Below, one piece after another: positions 1-12,900 of a stretch of 64,000 nucleotides of DNA; the first letter of the stretch is position 1; every line of letters starts with the position of its first letter. The notes beneath the pieces are model-generated. The model was not told the origin of the DNA. It saw only the letters and a program-made list of their open reading frames with translations, and did not search any database. The position numbers were made by a program, and so were the translations under genes. The stretch is from NCBI GenBank assembly GCA_943736015.1, contig OX031069.1, positions 21,891,235 through 21,955,234 of the forward strand, given 5' to 3'. The DNA comes from Tridacna crocea (lineage: Eukaryota > Mollusca > Bivalvia > Cardiida > Cardiidae).

Positions 1-169
1 AATGTTCTTTGCCTTGTTCTCCAGAATTTTCTACATTTGTAAGTAACACAACTTCTGATTGGCTAAACCATTCGGTTTAGCCAATCAGAGGTTGTGTTAC
101 TTACAAATTCAGAAAGCCTAGGAGAATAAGACTAAGAATATTCTCAAGAATGGTTGGTGAATATGGGCC
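1..169. mobile_element. MITE family C, cut by the window edge
   Basis: Palindrome centred on GGCTAAACCATTCGGTTTAGCC; the right end reads GGTTGGTGAATATGGGCC. It is followed at 170 by family D sequence, as for the copy at 3575. Confidence 0.85.
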
Positions 170-303
170 CTGATCTTAGATTTATGGTCTAATAAGGAGA
201 TATTCGCCCCCCCCCCCCCCAACACAGAAAAAACCTTTGAAATAGCAACATTGGCTACTTATTATCCGCTAGAAAATTTCATTTCCTTGATTCAGTGGGT
301 TAA
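170..303. mobile_element. MITE family D, right part
   Basis: TGATCTTAGAT, AATAAGGAGATATTC and a terminal GGGTTAA match family D; a 14-base C run lies at about 207-220. Confidence 0.6.
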
Positions 304-330
304 GCGTTAAAATATCTGGAAATATTGGCG

Positions 331-559
331 TTAACCCATTACCAAACGACAATATTTTAGACTGGTCCAAATTGAGAGCATTTGCAGACGACAAAATAAA
401 AGTGACTGAAAATTTGAAATTTGTTTTGTGAAGGGTAGAAAACATTGTGGGAAAAGGAGAAAATGCTGGTTACCAGCATTTTCTCCCTTTCCCACAATGT
501 TTTCTAAAGGCTTCTTTCTCAGAGGCGTCAAAAGTAGGGATTGTGTGGTAATGGGTTAA
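331..559. mobile_element. MITE family A, full copy
   Basis: Bounded by TTAACCCATTACCA and TGGTAATGGGTTAA with TTAA at both ends. The centre is a perfect hairpin around AAAATGCTGG/CCAGCATTTT. About 229 bases. Confidence 0.88.
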
Positions 560-874
560 GGAAACAGATTAGTGGACAAGAGCTGTCGGTTGGCATTATG
601 TTTCAAATGATACATTTATGAAAGAAAGGAAAACAAAAGTTTAAAATGTATACATGTACATGTAGTTCCATCCTATGTAGTTCTTAAGGGTCCCTCGAGG
701 CTTGGGGCAAGTAGGTTTCGTAATCTCGCGGATCCGGGTTAAATCTTCACTCTTTGCACTTTCCTTTTGCATCCCCAGGCAAAGCCATTTTTCTGATGCG
801 GTACTGGTGAAAAGCAGATGTTACATGAGATTATGAGCTATCGCCCTATTATTGAAATAATGTTCCTATTTCAG
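560..874. other. No feature seen
   Basis: Between a family A MITE and the first lectin exon I see no signal peptide exon or repeat. Confidence 0.5.
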
Positions 875-946
875 GTTTGCTACCTGGAAAAGACAGTAAG
901 CGGTTTTGGTCAAGTTACGTACAACAGTGGATGCAGAAATACAACA
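875..946 (+). CDS. Lectin gene exon: three-finger (Ly6-like) domain, middle part
   Basis: 24 codons after a TTTCAG acceptor, ending at a GTAATT donor in phase 0. The peptide starts VCYLEK and contains NSGCRNTT, matching the second finger of Ly6/uPAR domains (Cys, Gly-rich turn, then GC). It continues in frame into the exon at 1923, which supplies the next Cys. The preceding finger must lie upstream. Confidence 0.6.
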
Positions 947-3900
947 GTAATTGTATTTGTTTTTGTCTATCTTTATCTTAACCCCTAGGCTGATAAGTGC
1001 GACTCGTGTGCAGAATAGATCATGATCAGATCGCACAGAACGCGCAGTCTGATCTGGGATCTACACTGTTCGATATAGAGATATTTTCCCCCCTTCTCTA
1101 CCACTATATCGTGGTTTTAACGATCGTCTTGAAAGTTTAATTTCACTTATTTAGCAAGATAAAAGTCCAGGGTTCAGGACCTAGTCTTTGAGCTTTTGTT
1201 GTATATGTCTAATGATTGATGGATTGATGAAAATGATGATGATTGTGCAGCTACTGTTGGTGCTGCTGCTGTTGCTGATGGTGATCATGGTATCAGAGCC
1301 ATACTGAATGTAAAATGGAAACGGTTACAAAGAAATGGTAACAACGAAGGCGGTAAAAATAATAACAGATATGACTCCATCACAGCATGTCAATGAGAGT
1401 AATGATAATCATATTATCATTAGTAACGACGTTACTAATAGTGGTAATAAGAATAGTAAATGTACTACGAATAGTAATAAGAATAGTAAGAAGAAGAAGA
1501 AGAGGAAGAAAAAGAAGAAAAAGAGGACGAAGAAGAAGATGATAAAGAAGAAGAAGAAGAAGAAGAAGAAACCTCCATGCATATCATTACCAAGATTCAT
1601 CATAGCTCTTTCGGTAGCGTAGAGAATTTGAGAACAAAAATTGATGGTTCTATCTCCGGTTCAGCGGATTTCTTTTCAACAGCATGACTCCCTTTTTTAA
1701 AAAAAAGGAGAACCATTTGTGTGCGCATGCGTGGTGTCTACCAGCCAAAACAGTTTAAAAAAGAGAAACATAAAATGCATAACTTTTGTAGGCTGTCCCT
1801 TTTATTGTGGAGGGGCCCGAGAAAATGTCAGTGGGAAATTACAGTTAAAAAATGGCTGTTTAGAATTTCGTTTCAGTATAATCTCGTTTTTAAGGGCGTT
1901 ACACGTCTTTGTTTCTAAACAGACATGTCCTGCTGGAGCTGCAGCACCATTTATCGGCAAGAGAAGTATTTCACAAAGAATGATCGCTGTTTTATGTACA
2001 GAGTGCTGCAAGACGGATTACTGTAACGTCTTTGGGTGTGATTCTTTGGGTAATTTGAAAGCTTATCATAAATTTGTGTCGTTCCTTAACTCCTTAACTC
2101 CTTATCAAAAGGAAAAAAAACTGAACAAGTCCAAATTGAAAGCATTTGCAGACGACAAAATAAATGTGAATCAAAAATTGAAATTTGATTTGGAATGGAT
2201 TAGTTTTTACCATCGAAATGATAGTTTCATTTATTTGGAAACATTAAACCATATTTTCACACAGAAAAAAAAAAAACTAATTGAATTATGCTTTGTGAAA
2301 AGTGGACTTAATGTATACGCAAAAAGTATCGACTCATGTCAGCCGACGCAATTCGCACAGGTTTACCTCGTCCGAAAGTCTTTGCTAATACTACTAGTCG
2401 ATTTACTGCATGATCGAGGACCAGACTACCCCAGGATTCAGCTGATTGTTGGATTAAATGGATTTTATGGCCCCATAATTATGGCTAGCATCACACGAAA
2501 GAGGATATTCGGCAATTGGCGTAAAGTGTCGTCTCGGATCAGCCTGCACAGTCCCCCAGGCTAATCCTAGACGGCACTTTACAGCTACATTCGATTTTGC
2601 GCTACAGTAGACTTGGGTAAAACAGAAAATAACCTAAAAACGGAAAGTTTTTTTTCGGATCAGCCTGTGCAGACTGCGTAGGCTGATCCGAAACAACACT
2701 TTACGCAAATGTCCAAATGTCCCTTTATGCGTGTTGTAGGCCGTATCATGTGACGTCATGCTTAGTATCATGCATTCACGGGGATTCATTAAGCCCCCTT
2801 GTGTCAGAGCATGGTTCAATTATCACTTTCACTCTTCATCGAATTTTCATCATTTTGAAACTTTCAAACTTTTCAGAAGAAGAATGCTACCGGAAGATGA
2901 ATTCGGGCTATTTCTACGATTCCACGTCTGACACGTGTTTACATGTCGTCAAGGCGATTGGTCAAACTTTTAACCAATCAGAAGCAAATGATCTCTGCCA
3001 ATCACAGGATGCCGAACTTATATCTATAAAGAAGGAAGCTGACCAGCAGTTTCTACTCAGTTGGATTTATACACATTATAGTAAGTGCTGCTATTAACCC
3101 TACATCTTCGCGAGCCAAGTTTACGATCACTACGTGGGTCTTACCTTGGCTGATTGAGCCCGATTTCGAGATTCCTGCGATGCGCCCTCTATTGGATGTT
3201 GGTTATTATCCCCCTTTACATCATATTTCTAAAAGCTAATGAAATATCGTTTTACAAACCGCTTACGAATACACATGAAGCGATAAGCAGACATCCACGT
3301 GGGTTTCCATGTTTACCTTCTATTCGAAAGGTAGAGACCTTGTTCTATTTTTATCAAAGACGAAATGCTACGAGTGATTTCATTCGTTGCAGCTAGAGCT
3401 GGCTGCATCCAATGAAAAAGCGTATCGGGTGAATGTAAAAAATCAGGCTCGATCCGCCAAGGGTACATTTACGTAGTGAATCGTCAGTCTTGGCTTGCGA
3501 AGATGATAACCCTAAGGCTGACTCGCCGACCGTTTGTGGTCAGTGTAGATTAAAATCAGACTGCACAGAACTGGGTCCGTATTCATCAACCATTCTTTAG
3601 AACATTCTCAGTCTTATTCTTCAAAATTTCATCACTGTGAAAGTAACAGAACTTCTGATTGGCTAAACTATATAGTTTAGCCAATCAGAAGTTCTGTTAC
3701 TTTCACTGTCGGAAAATCTTGAAGAATGAGACAAAGAACGTTCTTGAGAATGGTTGGTGAATACGGGCCCTGATTTTGGATCCACACTGTCTGATAAAGA
3801 GATATTATTCCTAAAAACATATCTTAGACATAAGAATATATGGGGTGTCACTGTCGAACTGAACATTTCAATTTAGTTACTTAGCAGGATAAGGGTTAAA

Positions 3901-6900
3901 CATCTACCAACTTGTCTGTTTGTTTGAATGGTCTTTGACACCTTTTTCAACATTATTGTCGAACTATGAGCCCACCAGTGCAAGCACATCTATTTATGCT
4001 CTGGAGTGACTTTAAATGAAAATAGTCTTCCCTAATCACTGGTTGCTTTCCCACATAAACATAACCGAAACATTTACCAGCGGTGAGAGAGAGGACTGAA
4101 TCCTGTTGCAATAGCTATCATCAATCCACGGTCCAAAGAAGTTTTCACAACGACCCCTTTCTTACCCAACTTCCAACCCCCACCTTCCGGTTTTAAGCTT
4201 TGTGTGTTACAGACTGAGCGATCGGGCAGTTTTTTTTTTTTGTAATCTCGTTGAACTATAAAAGATATTTATCTCTGAATTAAATAAGGCGGTACCTGAC
4301 AAAGAAGTACAGAAGAAAGAATACGTGGAAGAAAAATAATTTCAGACCGTATTCTCTTAAAGGGGTATCGGTTAAGGTACTTTTAGCACCAGAGTTTCGC
4401 AAAGCCTTGTGGGAATGTCACATGATCAATTACATAGGTCGATTATAGGCTGTAAGAATTGACCTGGCAGGGAGAAGCTAACCTTTGGGATGACGATGAC
4501 CAGTTTATTTTGAATTTTAGTGGCTCGAGCCAGTTCGGATTTGCTAGTCGACTGCGAGTGCATCTGCTAAAAGTATCTTCCTGTCGTTCAATCGTCAAAA
4601 AGCATCCTTTTCACTTAATGTAACATTTTACATTTTATATAACTGCAGGTGAAAAATAAAATATTTCTAGTTGAACTTAAAGTGAGTTTTCCTAGAAATT
4701 TTGATTTAAGGCCTCACATTTCTGAAATATTCTGTGAAGCTTTAATGATAAAATGGTGCAAAAAATATTGTTTTTGATATTCATTTATCTTTATTTACCC
4801 TCTGCTTCCTGTATATCGTAAGGCCAACTTTTATCAATATGTTTTCCACATGTTTACCTTTTCTAAACCCCCAGGCTCCTGAGCGCCAGTCAAAGATTTT
4901 TTGCAGACAGTATAGATCAAGATCAGACTGCACAGAACGTGTGGTCTCATCTTGTATCTGCACCTTCCGATAATAGGATATCGTTCCCTCAGAAAATAAC
5001 TCTAAAATAGAAAGATTCACGTTTTTGCTATCGGCTTGACAGCTTCATTTAGCATATTTAAAAGATTTAGGTTTAAATGTCTTTCCTTCCAGGAAGTACG
5101 ACAGATTTCTGGATCGGCTTGACAGCCAATGCAACCGGAAGTAGAACATTTTTGTGGCCAGACGATGAACCTGTGGCCTATAGTAACTGGGGGAAAAACA
5201 TGCTCGCCCAGCCGACAGACGTGTATACTAAAACTGAGGACTGTGTATATATGAAGAGTAGTGATGACTATCACTGGTATGACGATGATTGTGGGGCCGC
5301 AAAGTCAGGGTTCATCTGTGAAATTACAGGGAATAATATTGGTGAGTATTATCATCAAAGCTCGGTAAACAGAGTAAGATTAATCCCAGAGATTTTTACA
5401 TATGAGACAGATCTTATAACAAAGATACATCTTATACAACAAAGATATTTCTTGTGATCTGATTGGATAATATCCTCCGAACATATATTTCATGTGCACG
5501 GGCAAATCCAACTAAAAGCAGTTTCCCTTACGGAGCCACGTATGCATTACTACACCATGAACACTACATCCAAAATGGCGGCGTTGATCAAGATTATGTA
5601 CAAAACTGCACGGTTTAGCACGTTTGACTACGGTTTCAGTGACGAAAGTTCCCAGTTACGTTAGTTTTCATTGAATTAGGGCACTCAAAGGGGAAATTGT
5701 ACTTTGTAAGCTTACTGAATTTTTCAGACCAAAAACAGTTAAGAATCCATTAACAAGCGTTGGACTGGTAAAACTTTGGAGTATAATAAATTCGTTGTAC
5801 GGTCAGGTTGCAGTGAACTTGGAAACTTCTTCACGGCTGTGGTGAATCATGTTGCCACCGCGCCTTGGGGCGACATGATTCACCACAGCTGTGGACAAGT
5901 TTCCAAGCTCCCGTCCACCTGACGGGGCGACATGATTCACCACAGCCGTGAACAAGTTTCCAAATCCCCTGCCACCTGACCGTACAACTAATACTGTTCA
6001 TCCCTTATACATGTGTTAGAAGATTTTCTAGAGTTTCACGAAACTATTAAAGGATAAGAGTAATGCTCTATGTCCTAAGATGTGTATTAGAGTATCAACC
6101 AGTCACAGCTTTGCATTTCATTGAACAGTGAGATACCTGCATATTTGTAAGGCTGATGCTGTAAAGTGTATACAGAATGCGCAAGCCAAGCCTCTTTACT
6201 GGTATACGAAAAATGAAACACTTAAGGTCCGTTTATACAGAGCGCGAACGCTAACGCGAAAGCGAACGCGGTTTTTCGTCCTGAAATATTTTAGTCATTT
6301 GTAGAGGAACCGTTCAAATAGAGAGCGAACGCGAACGAGAACAAATATTTGTTCGCGCGAACGACCGCCTTGATTGCCCCCAGAGCGAATTTTCTGAGAA
6401 GGTCGCGCGGCTTTTTTGCTATCAACCAATCAGCAGGCATTTTCCTTACATCATTTCCACAAATAGAAACTTGTACGCCTGACCGTTCCAAGAAAAAGCT
6501 AGGCACTAGCGTCAGTCTACTTTCTCTTCCTCCATTGTTTTGCGCACAAATACAGTCCTATGATCTCCTCCGTGTCTGACTCTACCTGCGTCACGATTCC
6601 AAATGACCAAATTTTATCTCTCACAGCAAGAAAAAGAAGAGCCGCCTCGAAAGCCGTCGACGGTTTTCCGCGTTCGGGTTCATGCTCTATTTGAATGGCA
6701 AAACTGCTCAAAAGTCGCGTTCACGTTCGTGTTCGCGTTGGACGCTTTCGCGTTCGCGCTCTGTATATAAACGGACCTTTATAGACCTATGGCATGAAGA
6801 GGAACTTTTCGTACGCAATAGTTATCATAATTGGCTTGCAACACGCGAAAAGGGACATTCGGACATCTGCGTAAAGTGTCGTCTCGGATCAGCCTGCGCA

Positions 6901-9900
6901 GTCCGCGCAGGCTGATCCGAGACGGCACTTTCCGTTTTTATGATTGTTTATGTTTTGAGAAAGTCTACTGAGGAAGAAAATCTAATGTAGACGTAAAGTG
7001 CTGTCTCGGATTAGCCTGCGCGGACTGCGCAGGCTGATCCGAGACGACACTTTATGCAGATGTCTGAATGGCCCTTTTCGCGTATTGAAGACCAATTATA
7101 TAATGCTATGATCACTCCATCTTGTTCTACAAGCACTATTTTGACACTAGATCTACACTAGATCTGCCCACAAAAGATCCTTGAGTGGCGCTTATAAGCC
7201 TAAAATTTAACGACAGGGATGATTGTATCTTACAGTAACAGATTGTAGGCAGAAAGTTTTTAGAGGATATTACTACGATAGACGTACTGCAATCTGCATC
7301 CATCTGGTCGAGGTCAGCCCACAGGCTTATGATTATAGAGACGCCGAGAAAGCATGCCTGACGGACAATGCCACGCTTGTGGCTGTCGATTCAAGAGAAA
7401 AGATGGCATTTTTAAAGAGGTGGATAAATTCAAATGGAGGTACTTGCATATTGCATCTGACCCGCGCTCTGGTATAACAGGGCTTAATGCATTTCAACGA
7501 TGCGTGATATTAAAGTAACGATAGCTACTAAAAGTAAACAAAGCCCATGTTGAGATGCATGTAAAAGTACGGAAATTATTGTGAAGATGACAATCTGTTA
7601 TTGAACGATTGATCCTAGACAGAGAAATTGATTTAAAAAAACTAGGTTAAAACCTGCCAAGACACTCTACCTATATTTGTTTACTTTTTGCATGACTTTT
7701 TTTTTAAAAAATCCACAAGGCACAGTGACTACTATTAGTCCTGGGAGAGATATTTACCGAGTCGGAGATCTAACCAGCGACCGCTTGTTCTCAAGTCCTG
7801 TATACGGACTGAGCTTCCGGGGCTAGAAGCTATCGGAGCTCAGCATAGAGTTTTATGCCTGGCAAAACGGACCGAAGGCTTTAGACTGACCAAAGTGCAA
7901 TGATTTTGCTAAACAGAGATTTTCTTAATAACTTTGGAGACGAAATTGCAGATCATATACGATTCAGGACTTAATGTCTTGATTTACTACAGCCAGGATC
8001 AGATCATACATAACTTGCTATTTGATTCTGTTATGTATTGCCCAATAATTAGAGAGATCTTCAAGCCAAAAGAAAAGATAGTCTCCATTTGAACCATGGT
8101 CTGGGAAAAGGGTTTACTCATCTGCCAAAAGTATCGACACAGGTCAGCCTGCGCAGTCCGTGCAGAATGACCTGGACGAAGCTCTTTGCTATTGGCCAAT
8201 TCCTTTCAATTCCCTTCATGTCAAAGGATCGGTGTACCTGTCGATTCAATCTTTGGAAGGACAAAATGATTTTTAACCCATTACCACACAATCCCTACTT
8301 TTGACGCCCCATGAGAAAGAAGCCTTTTGAAAACACTGTAGGAAAAGGAGAAAATGCTGGTAACCAGCATTTTCTCCTTTTCCGACAGAGTTTTCTACCC
8401 TTCCGAGATCAAATTTCAATTTTTCAGTCACCTTTTTTTTGTGGTCTGCAAATGCTTTCAATTCGAACAGGTCTAAAATTTTGTCGTGTGGTATAGAGTT
8501 AATGGGTGCATAATTATATGATGACGTGCTTGGTATAACACGTCTTTAAGAAGCGGTAAACACCTTTTACCACACCTTCGCGAGCCAAGGTTACGATCAC
8601 CACGTGGATCTTACCTTGGCTGATTGAGCCCGATTTCGAGATTCCTGCGATGCGCCCTCTATTAGATGATGGTTATTACCTCCCTTTACATCATATTTAA
8701 AAAAGCCAATGAAATATCGTTTTACAAACCGCTTACGAACACACGTGAAGCGATAAGCAGATATCCACGTGGGTTTCCAAGTTTACCTTCTATTCGAAAG
8801 GTAGCGATTTTATTCTATTTTTATCAAAGATGAAATGCTACGAGCGATTTCATTCGTTGCAGTTATAGCTGGCTGCATCCAATGAAAAAGCGTATCGGGG
8901 GAATGTAAAAATCAAGCTCGATCAGCCAAGGGTAGAGTGACGTAGTGAATCGTCAGCCTTGGCTTGCGAAGATGCTTTTACCAGTGCACAGGTGGTTTAT
9001 TTTTCACCATTACAGCAAATGCAGCAGCTTTCTGGATCGGTGCGCGAGATAGAACAAATTCCAGCACTTTCACATGGCCGAACGGTGTAGCACTGAATTA
9101 TACAAACTGGGGAGGCCCAGAGTTACCTCCGGTAGAACACAGCCAACCAGACGAGTTATTTTACCATAAATACGACACGCAGTGTGTGTACCTATCAGGT
9201 ACCCAAATGGACTGGTTTGATGAACGTTGCAATGCCACCAAGCGGGGTTATATTTGTCAGTATGCGGGGGCAACCGAAGCAGAAACGGGTAAGCCTCACT
9301 CTTTACCAGATATTCGAATTTTAGACTTATCCATGTTAATGACGTATGTAATAAATATTACCGCGCAGTCTGCTGCGCATATGTTTTTATCATGAATAGT
9401 GAGTCAAAAGTCGGCCTATGTGTTTTTGCACATATAGTAATGCTACAGGTGAAATGAACGACTTTCACTTTATTCGGGTGGTATAAATAAAGAGAAAATA
9501 ATGGTTCTGTGGACTGTCAGCGTCAAATAATATAACCCTTTACCCCATAAGGCATTTGTATGGTATCTCTAATTGACCCTAAATAACAGCAAGAATGAAG
9601 CCGTTTCTTATGTGTATATAACACCTTTTCACGGATATTGTAGTAAAAACATAGCAAGAGGTGAAATTGCTCGTCACGAGCAATTTCACCTTTTGCCACA
9701 ATGTTTTCCAAAGGCTCCTACAAGCAATGCGTAGAACTAAGTATCTATGGAGGAAAGGGTTAAATACTGTTGAACCGGCGTTATATACACCAAAGGGAAA
9801 CAGGAAATTCAAAGCTGTGGAAGTATAGCTGTGTTCACTTTGAAATGTTTAGTCTGAATAGAAGTAATCGCTCCTAATGGGCAAAATTCTCCTCCAACAG

Positions 9901-12900
9901 TGACCTGCATCCTTGTTTTTTTGAAGAAACAAGAACGGATTGGTTCCGTTTTTTTGCTCTATATTTTTTGAATCCTATATAAGTGTGGAAAGTTTAAGAA
10001 AAATCTGTCCTTTAGAAATTATGTACGTTCACATAGTTATAAAAGATGAGCTCTCAACCCTTTACTCCATAGATACTCATTTCTACGCTTTGCTTGTAGG
10101 AGACTTTGGAAAACATTGTGGCAAAAGGTAAAATTGCTCGCGACGAGCAATTTCACCTTTTGCCACAATGTTTTCTATGCTATCAACAGTTATCATATAC
10201 ACATAAGAAACAGCTTCATCCTTGCTGTAATTTAGGATCAATTAGAGATAACATAGAAATGCCTTATGGGGTAAAGGGTTAATTCAGTCAAATTATCTCC
10301 ATCTTTAACTTTATGGTTTGTATATAACAAGCACAATTGTACTTTCACCATGCTGAAAACCAGGCTTTTACCATTTTTTTGTGCAACACTAAATGAGTTT
10401 TCATTACTATTTTGTATATTTTTACATTCTTCCGGTAACTTCCTTTTTTAACGGACTATTAAAAAATGCCTGTTAAATCGAGTATGAGCTGAATTCTTAA
10501 AAATTTTATATACCTTTTTCAAAGGGATATTTCTCAGAAACAAGCATGTGACCCGTATTTTTTTCATTTTTAATGTAACTTTTTTTAATATAATGATGAG
10601 ATCTATTTGTGCAAAGTTTTTTAAAAAATCCGTCCGGTTTTTTTTTTTTTAAGATAAACGTCGTTGAAAGCATGCGAAGACTACTATAGCTGTAATGATT
10701 ACCAATGCAAATGAAATAAGCTAGAAATATAAAACGGTGTGCTTATGTGTGTAATTGAGGTGAGGCAGAGGAGAGAATGCCAATAATGAGCATTAACCCC
10801 TTTTTCCACAATACTTTCGAGCATGGTAGCCTATAATTTGACGGTCTTTGGAGCCTTGTCTCGCTCGGTTATAGTCAAATGGGCAAACAATCTGTATTTT
10901 TTAACTTTTAACGCAAATGTCCGACAGCCTTTTTATGTATTTTTCTGCTTTTAACAAGTCTATGAAAACACAAAATCTAATGTAGTCGTAAAGTGCCGTC
11001 TCGGATTAGCCTGCGCGGACTGCGCAGGCTAATCCGAGATGACATTTTACGCAAATGTCCGAATGCCCCTTTTCGCGTTTTGCAAGCCATATGATCCCTG
11101 TTTCACCCAAAAGGTATGAAGTAACAGAAACTTATGCTCGTATTTCCTCAAATCGTAAAATTAAGGTGTTACGTTCAGTGGAACTTGTTTCTAAGCTTTA
11201 CACTTGCTTTTATTAAGGTAAGGGGACCCTATTGGGATTCATATAACATCAGACGGATTCAGCCTAAACTCGATTAATCCGCAATCGATACGGGGAACCA
11301 GCACCTATTGGCCGATCGATTACGGATTACCCAAATCTTTGCTGAATCTGTTCGATGAAAGACGATGTATCAGGAATCTACATTGAAGTTCCCTGTCCTT
11401 GAACTGTGTACGCAATCTTCGTGCGTATGAATTCTAGAGACAGGTATCCTAGGTGATTATCTTCCTCTTTGTACAGGTAATAGAATGCAAACGACTTCAG
11501 CTGGTTACATAATGGTAATATTGTTGTATTATATAGAGGATATTTGTATTTTTCGGTGAAAGATCGAAATTTATTTCATCGAGTGAACACCGTCGGTAAT
11601 ATTTTCACGAGTGGCGCAGCCACGAATGAAAATATTACCGCTGGTGTTCACTCGATGAAATAAATTTCGATCTTTCACCAAAAAAAAGCTTAATTTTTAT
11701 ATTCTATTTATTTCATGCTTTTAACCCTTTCTGGGAGAGGCTTTATCAAAATTCAGTACAATTCTTTTCCGTTGTCTCCGTGGCGCATCCCTCCCGCATA
11801 GCAACACATTACAATATTATACGTCAAGCGCGAGAAATGTAAGGTAAATGACGTCATATTTCCCATCTGGTTGTGAGGCACGCACAATTTACCTAGGCTA
11901 CAAGAAAGTGAAAATCGGTATTTTCATTGGTCGTACCAGTGTAAGATCGAAAAATATTTTCACTGCTATTCTCGACATCCTACCGGAAAGCATGAAAAAA
12001 AAATGTGATAAAAACCTAAGATTCGGATGTAAAAATGTCGGATGCTCCATTGCCCTTACAATCCATAGCGGTGTTATCGACCTGTTTGTTCTTTGGGCTT
12101 TACCTTTGATTCAATCACTGATACATGTACCTTGAATTAATATAATCTATTTTCTTTTTGTATAGAAATGGGGTGTTACAAACTTCTTGGCAACCATTTC
12201 TTCTTCGATTATCGTACAAAACTCTGCGTCAGTGTAGTTAATGCTACGGCAAGTGATAGACATGGTGCACAACAACAATGTGAACGATTCAACAGTAGTT
12301 TAGTGGAGATTACGTCAGAAACCAGAACGAGGTTTATTCACAGTCTTATATACTCTCTTGGAAGTAAGTTATGTTGATAGTTGTTATTGTTATTGCTGCT
12401 GATGATGATATTGTTATTTCTTTTCAAAGTCACCTATGATATTCTGTAGAAGATTTACAGCTGACAACTTCGCAAAAATCATTGCTGTATTTGGATGACT
12501 GTTGTGAGTCAAGTTTTGATACATGACTGCACGTCAGTTAAAAAATGACACATTGATCTTAAAGGTAGTGGACCTGTACTAGAAAACATATTTCCAATAT
12601 ACATGTAATATTATTCTAGAAAATTTGCTAAGATTAAAAATGAGCAATATTGTGCTACTTTCACCGAGGCACCTTTTTCCTTTTTGTCCTTCGTAGAATT
12701 ATTATTCATTTTATAAATCTAAAACCACCATTTTTTCATTATAAATAGATATGATAATTACCGCGCTTTTCTGGAAACTAATACAAGTATCAACAAAAAA
12801 TTTCAAGATAGACATCAAAGGAGTTTCTGGTCCGTAAAAAATGTGCAAAAGTTTATATCTGTACAAATTTGTCTTTATCAACTGTCAAGAAATTTTATGC

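Larger units (their letters stand above)
3094..3897. mobile_element. MITE family D, split by F and C insertions
   Basis: TTAACCCTA at 3094 is interrupted by family F (3103-3505), resumes as TAACCCTAAGGCTG at 3507, is interrupted by family C (3574-3769), and ends TTAGCAGGATAAGGGTTAA. Removing both inserts gives about 195 bases, the normal length for D. Confidence 0.86.
8091..8995. mobile_element. MITE family H with nested A and F
   Basis: Starts GAACCATGGTCTGGGAAAAG, has AAAAGTATCGACACAGGTCA, and its right end CTTTTACCA is split by F. The end lies about 20 bases before the CTLD2 second-half exon. Confidence 0.7.

Noticed and set aside
1335-1622. Lys-rich 95-codon frame
   Set aside because: It is a translated GAA microsatellite.
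1923-2049. Three-finger toxin
   Set aside because: The CCxxDxCN signature is shared by all Ly6/uPAR domains; fusion to lectin domains in a multi-exon gene argues for a host Ly6-type module.
1719-2564. 281-codon open frame as a single coding sequence
   Set aside because: Only 1923-2049 has domain character and splice sites; the rest is intron with MITE sequence.
11848-12135. 95-codon frame before the CTLD3 exon
   Set aside because: No domain, no join to the lectin frame, and part overlaps intronic repeat sequence.
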